NCBI RefSeq assembly: GCF_002300165.1
Contig: NZ_MLCE01000014.1
Coordinates: 62,001 to 126,000, forward strand
Source of the DNA: Streptomyces sp. Tue6028
GTDB taxonomy: Bacteria; Actinomycetota; Actinomycetes; Streptomycetales; Streptomycetaceae
Length of the DNA: 64,000 nucleotides
Direction: 5' to 3'
Part shown: positions 27,251 to 34,654 of the stretch, one piece after another
Layout of the letters: every line of letters starts with the position of its first letter
Position numbering within the stretch: position 1 is the stretch's first letter
The notes under the pieces: generated by a model
Databases searched by the model: none
Told to the model about the DNA's origin: nothing
Seen by the model: the letters and a program-made list of their open reading frames with translations, nothing else
Translations under genes and position numbers: made by a program

Positions 27251-28633
27251 GTGACAGTGACGGTCGAAGCACTCCGGCGGCCCCGTATCAAGCCCGAGCA
27301 CCGCGCCTATCGCACGGTCGACGGCAACGTCCGCATCGGCAGTGTCATTCACGGCATCGGCGCGGAGATCGCCGACCCGCAGGGCTGGGTCTGGACGCTG
27401 GTGGAGGCGATGGACGGGACACGAGGGCCGGCCGCGGTGGTCGACGAGGTGGTGCGGGCGCACCCGGACCTCCCCGGCGAGGACGCCCGCCAGGCGATGG
27501 CGGACCTGCTCGCCGCCGGGTTCGTGGACGACGCGGGCGCGGCCGTGCCGCTGCCCGAGCGGGAACGGGTCCGCTACAGCCGCGGGGTGCCGCTGCTGCG
27601 CTGGATGGATCTGGCCCCGCGCAGCAACCCGTGGGACGCCCAGCTGCGGCTGCGCCGGGCCCGTGTCCTGCTGATCGGCGTCGGCGGCACGGGCGGTCAC
27701 GCCGCGCAGAGCCTGGTCTCCTCCGGCGTCGGCCGGGTGCACTGCGTGGACCCGGACGTCGTGGAGCTGTCGAACCTCAACCGCCAGCCCCTGTTCCGCG
27801 AGTCCGACATCGGCCGCCCCAAGGCGGAGGCGGCGGTGGCCGCGCTGCGGGCCGTCAACTCGGACGTCACCGTGACCGGGGAGCGCCGCGAGGTCCGGGG
27901 CCCGGCGGACCTGGCGGACCTCGTGGCCGGCCCCCGGGACGTGGACTCCGACATCCTCGTCCCGCACTCCCCGTCCGGCGCGCCGGACCCGGACCCCGAC
28001 GGCCTGGACCCGCACTTCGCGGCAGGCCCAGGGGACTTGGACTCCGGCGACCTCGTCCCGCACTCCGTGTCCGGCGCCCGGGACCCGGACCCGTCCGGAC
28101 CCGCCGCGGGGCTGCCGGACGACGCGCGCCGGCCGGACCCGCCCGCCGCGGTGCCAGGCGACGGGCCTCGCTCGTCCGCCTACGACCTGCTCGTCCTCGC
28201 CGCCGACCGGCCCGACGACATCCGTCGCTGGGCGAACCGGGTCTGTCTGGCCGCGGGCCTGCCGTGGGCCGACGCCGGCTACCGCGGCCCACTGGTGACG
28301 GCGGGTGTGTACGTACCCGGCCGGGGCGCCTGCTGGGAGTGCCTGCGCGCCGGCGAGGCGGCCCGCCGCGATCTGCGCCTCGCGCCCGGCCAGGACCCGG
28401 AGGTCGCCTCCCCGCGCATGCCGTGGAACCCCGCGAGCGCCGTCACCGCCGGACTCTCCGGGGGCCTGCTCGCGCATGCGGCCCTCGCTCTGCTGACCGG
28501 GGTCCCGGCCCTCGAACCCGGCTTCCGCTTCGGGATCAACCTGATGCTGCTGGGCGACCCGGTCCTTCAGCGCACCCCACGGCACCTCGACTGCGCGGCC
28601 TGCGGCGACCGGGCGGGCGGGGTGGCCGAGTGA
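27251..28633 (+). CDS. ThiF/E1-like adenylyltransferase with N-terminal PqqD/RRE-like domain
   Basis: A 460-residue enzyme. Residues about 10-110 resemble a PqqD-like winged-helix peptide-recognition domain (VRIGSVIHGIGAEI, then QAMADLLAAGFVDD). The E1 fold follows: GVGGTGG at 143-149, Asp167 and Asp169 in VDPDVVEL, and NLNRQ at 175-179 with the Arg finger. Zinc cysteines are CWEC (361-364) and CAAC (448-451). E1-like enzymes adenylate carboxylates, as in MccB and PaaA peptide pathways. A Pro/Asp-rich insert at about 225-310 contains a 32-residue duplication. Start GTG after GGGAGGG. The stop overlaps the next gene by 4 bp. Confidence 0.85.
   Translation: MTVTVEALRRPRIKPEHRAYRTVDGNVRIGSVIHGIGAEIADPQGWVWTLVEAMDGTRGPAAVVDEVVRAHPDLPGEDARQAMADLLAAGFVDDAGAAVPLPERERVRYSRGVPLLRWMDLAPRSNPWDAQLRLRRARVLLIGVGGTGGHAAQSLVSSGVGRVHCVDPDVVELSNLNRQPLFRESDIGRPKAEAAVAALRAVNSDVTVTGERREVRGPADLADLVAGPRDVDSDILVPHSPSGAPDPDPDGLDPHFAAGPGDLDSGDLVPHSVSGARDPDPSGPAAGLPDDARRPDPPAAVPGDGPRSSAYDLLVLAADRPDDIRRWANRVCLAAGLPWADAGYRGPLVTAGVYVPGRGACWECLRAGEAARRDLRLAPGQDPEVASPRMPWNPASAVTAGLSGGLLAHAALALLTGVPALEPGFRFGINLMLLGDPVLQRTPRHLDCAACGDRAGGVAE
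27938..28129 (+). repeat. 96-bp in-frame duplication inside the ThiF-like gene
   Basis: Two consecutive 96-bp segments (27938-28033 and 28034-28129) encode related 32-residue blocks, DVDSDILVPHSPSGAP and DLDSGDLVPHSVSGAR at their starts, followed by Asp/Pro-rich text. They insert a low-complexity stretch between the Rossmann half and the zinc-binding half of the E1 domain. Confidence 0.75.
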
Positions 28634-29808
28634 CCCACGTCCGCCTGCACGCGCTGGACTCCCGTCCCGACGGCGAGGAATGGATCGTCGGACGGATGGC
28701 CACGGGCCGGTTCGTCGCGCTGCCCGAGGTCGGCAAGCAGGCGCTGGACCTGCTCGCGCAGGGGCTGAGCGCCGCCGAGGTCGGGGAACGGCTGCGGGTG
28801 GAGACCGGCGACGAGATCGACGTACCGGACTTCGTGGAGGCCCTGCTGGGGCTGGGGTTCGTCGCCGAGATGGACGGCCGGGCCGTACCGCAGCCCGCCC
28901 CGCCGAGGGCGACGCTCGCCGGGATACGGCCGCGGCACGTGCGCTGGGCGCTGAGCCCCGTCGTGCCCGCCCTCGTCGGCCTGCTGATCGCGGTGACCCT
29001 GCTCACCCGCCCGCCGGTCCCGCTGAGCTACCGGACCCTGCTGTGGAGCCCGCACGGCAGCGCGGTCATCGCGCTCGGCGCGGGCGTGGGCTGGAGCCTG
29101 CTGTTCCTGCACGAGTGCGCGCACCTGCTGACCGCGCGCGCCACCGGCGTTCCGGGCCGGATGCGGCTGGGCACGCGGCTCCAGTTCCTGGTCATGCAGA
29201 CGGACATCAGCGGCATCGAACTCGCCCCGCGCCGCCACCGGCTGACCGCCTACCTCGCCGGGATCGCGACCAATCTGGCGGTGTCCTGCCTCGCCGCGCT
29301 GGGAGCGGGGGCCGCCGACGGCACGGCCCGGCGGGTCCTCGCCGCCGTGGCTCTGCTGGCCCTGCTGCCGCTCCCCTTCCAGCTGATGGTCTTCATGCGC
29401 ACGGACCTCTACTTCGTGCTCCAGGACGTGACGCGCTGCCGTGACCTGTACGGGGACGGGGTGGCGTACACGAAGTACGCGGCACGGCGGCTGCTGCGCC
29501 GCACCGGGGAGTCCGACCCCAGTCTCGGGCTCCCGCGGCACGAGCGGCGGGCCGTGCGCGCGTACAGCGTGGTGCTCGTCGTCGGCACCACACTGTGTCT
29601 CGCGTTCCTCGCGACCGTCACCCTGCCCGCGGACATCACGCTGTTCGCGCGTGCGGTGACCCGACTGGGCCCCGGGGAGCCGGTGGCGCGGAACCTCGAC
29701 GCCGCCGCGGTCGTCGTCGCGCTGGGCGGCATCCATCTGCTCTGGGCCCGCACATGGTGGCGCGGGCGCCGCGAGCGCAGGATCAGCCGGGGAACATCCC
29801 CCCGGTGA
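28630..29808 (+). CDS. M50-type membrane metalloprotease with PqqD-like N-terminal domain
   Basis: A 392-residue integral membrane protein. Residues 1 to about 85 resemble a PqqD-like domain (EEWIVGRMATGRFVALPEVG, then FVEALLGLGFV). Several transmembrane helices follow. The site-2-protease motif HECAH is at 161-165 in the second helix and the third zinc ligand Asp259 lies in FMRTDLYFVLQD, a wording shared with YydH-like peptide-processing M50 proteins. Start GTG overlaps the ThiF stop (GTGA). The 3' end overlaps the convergent SDR gene by 26 bp. Inferred role: intramembrane cleavage or export-linked release of the modified mini-peptide. Confidence 0.85.
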   Translation: MTHVRLHALDSRPDGEEWIVGRMATGRFVALPEVGKQALDLLAQGLSAAEVGERLRVETGDEIDVPDFVEALLGLGFVAEMDGRAVPQPAPPRATLAGIRPRHVRWALSPVVPALVGLLIAVTLLTRPPVPLSYRTLLWSPHGSAVIALGAGVGWSLLFLHECAHLLTARATGVPGRMRLGTRLQFLVMQTDISGIELAPRRHRLTAYLAGIATNLAVSCLAALGAGAADGTARRVLAAVALLALLPLPFQLMVFMRTDLYFVLQDVTRCRDLYGDGVAYTKYAARRLLRRTGESDPSLGLPRHERRAVRAYSVVLVVGTTLCLAFLATVTLPADITLFARAVTRLGPGEPVARNLDAAAVVVALGGIHLLWARTWWRGRRERRISRGTSPR

Positions 29809-30568
29809 CGTTGACGAACGTGCCGGTGATGCCGCCGGCGTGGTCGGAGGCGAGGAAGGCTGCGGTGGCCGCGATCTCGGGCAGCGTCGGGTTGCGGCGG
29901 GTCATCCGCATGCCCGCCAGGTGGGCCAGCAGTCCCTGGACGGCGTTCTCGTCGAGGTCCATGCCGCTGTCGACCGCGGCGAGCTTCTCCTTGGTCAGCG
30001 TCTCGGGCACACCGGCCGCCCACAGGCCCACGGCGCGCAGTCCGCGCGGGCCGAGCTCCACCGCCAGGTTCCGTACCAGCGTGTCGATCGCCGCGTCCGC
30101 GGGCCCGGTGCCACCCATCATCGGACTGCCGTGCGCGGAACCGCTGTTGAGGGTGAGGATCACGCCGGAGCCGCGCTCGGCCATGTGCCGGGCCGCGGCG
30201 CGGGCGGTGACGAAGTTGGCGCGGATGCCGGTCACGACGGGCGCCACGAAGTCGTCGACGGGCATGTCGAGGAGGGACATGCCCTGCACGTCGCCGCGCG
30301 TGACCAGGTTGAAGGAGACGTCGATTCCGCCGTCGGCGGCCACGGACGCCGCGTGCGCCTCGACCGCCGCCTCGTCCAGGGCGTCCAGCACCGCCGTCTC
30401 GGCCCGGCCGCCGGCCGCAGCGATGTCCTCGGCCACCGCGTCGAGCGTGGCCGCCGTCCGGCCCACGAGGTGCACGCGGGCGCCCTCGCGGGCGAAGGCA
30501 CGGGCGACGGCGCCGCCGATGCTTCCGCCGGCGCCGTAGACGATCGCGGTCTTGTCGGTGAGCAGCAT
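29783..30568 (-). CDS. SDR-family protein lacking the YxxxK active site
   Basis: A 261-residue Rossmann protein. The nucleotide motif appears as VYGAGGSIGGAVARAFA and the NNAG-equivalent as SFNLVTRG. The catalytic Ser region is LTLNSGSAHG, but where Tyr-x-x-x-Lys is expected the text is GPADAAIDTLVRN, so the Tyr/Lys pair is missing. It is therefore either a non-classical reductase or a binding protein. The ATG follows AGGAGATCATC. It lies 103 bp downstream of the sigma-factor fusion on the same strand, with a strong inverted repeat in between. Confidence 0.82.
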   Translation of the reverse strand: MLLTDKTAIVYGAGGSIGGAVARAFAREGARVHLVGRTAATLDAVAEDIAAAGGRAETAVLDALDEAAVEAHAASVAADGGIDVSFNLVTRGDVQGMSLLDMPVDDFVAPVVTGIRANFVTARAAARHMAERGSGVILTLNSGSAHGSPMMGGTGPADAAIDTLVRNLAVELGPRGLRAVGLWAAGVPETLTKEKLAAVDSGMDLDENAVQGLLAHLAGMRMTRRNPTLPEIAATAAFLASDHAGGITGTFVNVTGGMFPG

Positions 30569-30599
30569 GATGATCTCCTGAAGGCAGGTCGCACGAACC

Positions 30600-30632
30600 G
30601 TTCGTACGTGTCGGTCATGGAGACGTACGAAC
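30600..30632. promoter_or_regulatory. Perfect 10-bp inverted repeat upstream of the SDR gene
   Basis: GTTCGTACGT (30600-30609) and ACGTACGAAC (30623-30632), with a 13-bp spacer, lie 31 bp before the SDR start codon. The size and symmetry are those of an operator for a dimeric repressor. No repressor gene is directly adjacent. Confidence 0.55.
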
Positions 30633-30671
30633 CTCCGGTCACTCATCGGTCGCGGGTCGTTCCCCCGGCCC

Positions 30672-32360
30672 TCACCGGTCGGCGGGGAGCCGCAACGGCA
30701 GACCGAACGCCGGGAAGAGGTGCGGTTCGAAGGAGGTGATCTCCACGATGCGGTCGCCCTCGATGCGCAGCACGTCGAGGACCTGCGCCCGGTACACGGT
30801 CGTCCCGGGGCGCCTGACGTAACCCCCGGCCGCGAGCTGCCCGTTGGCGCGTGCGGGGAGATGGCGCCAGTCCCCGAGGAACATCGGCGAGGCCGGATCG
30901 AGGCTCGGGCGCAGGAACTCGGTGAGCGCCTCGCGGCCGACGAACCAGAAGGGGTTCGGCGGCATGGTGAGCGTGATGTCCTCGCTGAGCAGGGTGGCGA
31001 TCTCGTCGAGGTCGAGGCGTTCCGCGGCGGCCATGTAGCGCCGCAGGACCTCGCGTTCACCGGCGTCCACCCCGGCGGTCCAGTCGGCGCGGCGGCGCGG
31101 CAGGTGGTCGCGCAGCGTGGGCCGGGCGCGTTGCAGGGCGCTGTTGACGGAGGCCACCGTCATCTCCAGGGCCTCGGCGGTCTCCGCAGCGGCGAGCCCC
31201 AGCACGTCGCGCAGGACGAGGACGGCGCGCTGGCGGGGCGGCAGGTGCTGGACGGCGGCGAGGAAGACGAGCTCCAGGGTCTCCCGGGAGACGGCACGGG
31301 CGTCCGGCTGCTCCTCCGCGGAGGGCAGGTCCTCGTCGGGGTACGGCTGGAGCCAGGTGACGCGGGCGGGCGGCTCGGCATCCCCGTGGTTCATGCCGGG
31401 CAGCGGTTCGTAGCGCTGCGGGCGGCGTGCGGTACGCCGCTGGAAGTCGAGACAGGCGTTGGTCGCGATCCGGTACAGCCAGGTCCGCAGGCTCGCCCGG
31501 CCGGCGAAACCGTCCCGCGCCCGCCAGGCCCGCAGGAACGTCTCCTGCACGAGGTCCTCCGCGTCGTCGTACGAGCCCGACATCCGGTAGCAGTGCACGC
31601 GCAGCTCGCGGCGGTACGACTCGACCAGGGCGGCGAAGTCGCCCTCTGCGAGGGGGGCTTCACCGTGTCCGGCCTGCGCGGGGGCGGGGTTCGCCGGGAC
31701 TGGCGCGCCGTACTCGGCCTCCGGGGCGCGGGGCTCCGCCGCGACCGTTCCCCCGTGCCCGGCCCCCGTGACGCCGGGATCCGCCGCAACCGTTCCCCCG
31801 TGCCCGGCCTCCGGGGCGCCGGTCACCGTGGCGCCGGGGTCCGCCGCGGCCGCCCGCACGGCCGGAGATTCCGTAACGGCGCCCCTCGTTACGGAATCCG
31901 GCCCGGCTTCGGGGGCCTCGCGGGCCTTGTGGTCCTCGCGGGCCTTGTGGTCCTCGCCGGCCTTGCGGACCGCGCCAGCCTTGCGGACCGCGCCGGCCTC
32001 GCGGTCCGGCCGGCCTCCCTGATCCTCCCGGGCTTCACGGGCTTCCCGGGCTTCCCGGGCTTCCCGGTCCCGGTGTGCGGTGTCCCGTGCGACGCGGGCG
32101 ACGCGTCGCAGCCGGCCCACGGACGAGGACAGTTCCGTCACACCGGAGTAGAAGACCGACGGCGGCTGCGGGACCAGCGCGTCGACCTGCCGGGCCACCT
32201 CCTCGATCAGTCCGCGCACGGTGTCCACGGGCTCGGTCCGCCGGTCCCGGTAGGCCTTCTGCCGGCAGGCGGCGGAACAGTACACCGAGCTCCGGCCCTT
32301 GCGCCCCGACCGGCCGGGCAGCGGCTTCCCGCAGCTGCGGCACACGGCGTCGACGTCCAT
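30672..32360 (-). CDS. Zinc-finger / ECF sigma factor / SnoaL fusion protein
   Basis: A 562-residue protein in one open frame. Residues 1-40 form a Cys4 finger (C7, C10, C28, C32) with CGKPLPGR and CRQKAYRDRR. A helical part and a repetitive linker follow (repeats of ARE, AVRKAG, EDHKAR, then GHGGTVAADPG). From about residue 240 comes an ECF sigma factor: region 2 with DDAEDLVQETFLRAWR, region 4 with LPPRQRAVLVLRDVLG and MTVASVNSALQRA. The last 130 residues are SnoaL-like (MPPNPFWFVGREAL), as in TIGR02960-type sigma factors. ATG after GGAGG. I found no stop or frameshift between the parts. Confidence 0.82.
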   Translation of the reverse strand: MDVDAVCRSCGKPLPGRSGRKGRSSVYCSAACRQKAYRDRRTEPVDTVRGLIEEVARQVDALVPQPPSVFYSGVTELSSSVGRLRRVARVARDTAHRDREAREAREAREAREDQGGRPDREAGAVRKAGAVRKAGEDHKAREDHKAREAPEAGPDSVTRGAVTESPAVRAAAADPGATVTGAPEAGHGGTVAADPGVTGAGHGGTVAAEPRAPEAEYGAPVPANPAPAQAGHGEAPLAEGDFAALVESYRRELRVHCYRMSGSYDDAEDLVQETFLRAWRARDGFAGRASLRTWLYRIATNACLDFQRRTARRPQRYEPLPGMNHGDAEPPARVTWLQPYPDEDLPSAEEQPDARAVSRETLELVFLAAVQHLPPRQRAVLVLRDVLGLAAAETAEALEMTVASVNSALQRARPTLRDHLPRRRADWTAGVDAGEREVLRRYMAAAERLDLDEIATLLSEDITLTMPPNPFWFVGREALTEFLRPSLDPASPMFLGDWRHLPARANGQLAAGGYVRRPGTTVYRAQVLDVLRIEGDRIVEITSFEPHLFPAFGLPLRLPADR

Positions 32361-32455
32361 GGGGCCTCCGGCGATTGCGTCACACAGGGACGACGTGACG
32401 TTATACGTCTCCTGGCGTCTCCCGCCCCCGAACGACCGGTACTCGGGACTGGCGG

Positions 32456-33370
32456 CTACCGGTCCGACCCCCGGGCCGCCTCCCGCAGCGCTCCCAGCAC
32501 GAACCCCACCGCGGCCCCCTCCTCCGCGCCGCGGCGCACCGCCGCGACCACGTGCCGATGCGGTCGCTCGCCCGCGAGCTCCCGCATCACCACCCCCTCC
32601 CGCCGCGCCGCGGCCATCCGCGGCACCAGCGCCACCCCCATCCCCGCCTCGACCATCGCGAGGATCGCGGTCCACCCGGCCGCCGAGTGGCCCTGGTGCG
32701 GGCTGAACCCGGCCGCCTCGCACGCGCTGCGCGTGATGTCCGACCACGGGCCGCTCCCGCCGAAGATCCACGGCTCGGCGGCGAAGTCGGCGAGCCGCAC
32801 CTCCGGCGCGGTGGCGAGCGGGTGGCCGTGCGGCAGCGCCAGGTCGAGCGGGTCGGCGAGCAGCGGCACCCGGGTGAAGCGGGCGTCCGTCGCCGTCGGG
32901 GCCTGCGCGGCCAGGGACAGGGCGAGGTCCACCGCCCCGGCGCCGAGCAGCTCGTACGCCTCCGCCGCCTCGGCCTCCCGCACCTGCACGGCGATCCCGG
33001 GCCGCGCCGACCGCAGCGCCCGTACGGCGGGGACGACGAGCGCGGGCACGGCCGTGGAGAAGGCCCCGACCCGCACCTGCCCGACCTCGCCGTGCGCGTA
33101 CGCGGACAACTCGGCGTCGGCGCGCTCCAGTTGCTCGAAGACGGCCTCGGCGTGCCGCAGCACGAGTTCCGCCGCGTCGGTCAGCCGCACCCGTCTGCCC
33201 TGCGCCTCCAGCAGGGGCACACCGAGCTGCTTCGCGAGGTTGGTCAGCTGCTGCGAGACGGCCGAGGGGGTCATCAGCAGGGCCCGGGCGGTCGCGGTGA
33301 CGGTTTCGCGCTCGCGCAGCGTCCGCAGGATCTCCAGCTTCCGGATGTCCCACTTGTCGTACTCGGCCAT
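32456..33370 (-). CDS. LysR-family transcription regulator
   Basis: A 304-residue regulator with an N-terminal winged helix (LEILRTLRERETVTATARAL then TPSAVSQQLTNLAKQLG) and a periplasmic-binding-like effector domain (VRVGAFSTAVPALVVPAV, PLDLALPHGHPLA). It starts 22 bp after the stop of an EamA exporter gene on the same strand, so it may be read from the exporter transcript. Effector unknown. Confidence 0.9.
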   Translation of the reverse strand: MAEYDKWDIRKLEILRTLRERETVTATARALLMTPSAVSQQLTNLAKQLGVPLLEAQGRRVRLTDAAELVLRHAEAVFEQLERADAELSAYAHGEVGQVRVGAFSTAVPALVVPAVRALRSARPGIAVQVREAEAAEAYELLGAGAVDLALSLAAQAPTATDARFTRVPLLADPLDLALPHGHPLATAPEVRLADFAAEPWIFGGSGPWSDITRSACEAAGFSPHQGHSAAGWTAILAMVEAGMGVALVPRMAAARREGVVMRELAGERPHRHVVAAVRRGAEEGAAVGFVLGALREAARGSDR

Positions 33371-33392
33371 GGCGGCAACCTATCCCGGGAGT

Positions 33393-34613
33393 TCAGCGGG
33401 CCCGGGAGGCGGTGCCCAGGACGACTCCGCCCAGGATCAGTGCCATGCACAGCAGTTGCCCGGCCGTGGTGCGTTCGCCGAGGAGCGCGTAGGACAGGAC
33501 GGTCACGCAGACCGGCTGGAGGTAGTAGACCGTTCCGGCGCGGGCCGCGCCGATGAGCGAGATCGCCTTGTTCCAGGTGAAGAAGGCGATCGCGGAGGAG
33601 GCGACCCCGACGTAGAGGAGCGGGCCGACCGTCGCGGGGGCCGGGGTGAAGGCCCCTTGGACGGCCACGCTCAGCACGAACACCGGCAGCAGCATCGCCG
33701 TGCCCAGCGTGAAGGTGGTGAGCAGGAAGACGGGACCGGTGAGTTCGACGGGCCGGCGGCGCAGCAGCGCGCTGTACGAGGCGAAGCACGTCGCCGCCGC
33801 GATCATCCAGAGGTCGCCCGCCGTGAAGTCCGTCGACGCCGCGGGGCCACCGCCCACCAGGAGGAGGACGCCCGCGCAGGCGATCAGCATGCCGGTGACC
33901 CGGCGCGCGCCGAGGCGTACGCCGCCGAGCCGTTCGTACACCGCCATCAGGACCGGCGACGCGGCCATGATCATGCCCATGGTGCCGGCGGACGTGGTGA
34001 CGCCCGCCTGGTTGACCAGGGTGTTGTAGACGGTGACGCCGAGGAGCGCCGCGAGCAACAGGTGACCGAGGTGTCCGCGGATCAGCGACCGCTGCCGCCA
34101 GGTCTCCCGCGCCGCGAACGGGGCGACCACCGCGAGGGCGACGACCCAGCGCCAGAACGCCTGCTGGACGGGCGGCACGCTGTCGTGCAGGGCGCGCGAC
34201 GCGACGAAGCTGCCGGACCAGACGACGGTGGCGACGGCGGCGAGGGCGAGACCGAGTCCGACCGAACCCTTCCGCGCGCCCGCTCCGGCCCTGCCCGGCC
34301 GAGCGGCCCGGGACGGCTCGGCGGCCCCGGACGGCTCGACGGACTCGACGGACTCGACGGACTCGATGGACTCGATGGACTCCAGCGGGGCGACGGTCTC
34401 GGTGCATTTCTCGGGCTCGGTGGCCCTGGCGGGCTCGGCGCTGTCGGCGGACTCGATGGTCTTGGCGGGCTCGGCGCTGTCGGCGCTGTCGGCGCTGTCG
34501 GCGGACTCGATGGTCTCGGCGGGCCCGGCGTTCTCGATGGGCTCGGTCGTCTCGGCGGACCCGGCGGCCCCTGCGGGCACGCCCTGCGTTCGCGTCCGGT
34601 CCAGGACTGTCAC
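33393..34613 (-). CDS. EamA-family (DMT) transporter with long low-complexity N-terminus
   Basis: A 406-residue membrane protein. After residue about 115 comes the ten-helix EamA pattern (VGLGLALAAVATVVWSGSF opens the first unit; LWMIAAATCFASYSALLRR opens the second). The first about 105 residues are unusual: Ser/Glu/Ala/Asp-rich repeats (SADSADSADSAE, then ESIESIESVESVESVE) encoded by 9-bp and 12-bp DNA repeats. The GTG start follows GCGAGGGA. If translation starts here the N-terminus is an acidic cytoplasmic tail; an internal start near the first helix is possible. Exported substrate unknown. Confidence 0.82.
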   Translation of the reverse strand: MTVLDRTRTQGVPAGAAGSAETTEPIENAGPAETIESADSADSADSAEPAKTIESADSAEPARATEPEKCTETVAPLESIESIESVESVESVEPSGAAEPSRAARPGRAGAGARKGSVGLGLALAAVATVVWSGSFVASRALHDSVPPVQQAFWRWVVALAVVAPFAARETWRQRSLIRGHLGHLLLAALLGVTVYNTLVNQAGVTTSAGTMGMIMAASPVLMAVYERLGGVRLGARRVTGMLIACAGVLLLVGGGPAASTDFTAGDLWMIAAATCFASYSALLRRRPVELTGPVFLLTTFTLGTAMLLPVFVLSVAVQGAFTPAPATVGPLLYVGVASSAIAFFTWNKAISLIGAARAGTVYYLQPVCVTVLSYALLGERTTAGQLLCMALILGGVVLGTASRAR

Positions 34614-34654
34614 GTGTATCCCTCGCCTCTCCGGTGGTCGGGTGGGTTGCCCGG

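Noticed and set aside
31905..32070. Frameshift or gene boundary between the zinc finger and the sigma factor
   Set aside because: The frame is open throughout and no start with a ribosome site is clear at the sigma part, so a single fusion gene is the simpler reading.
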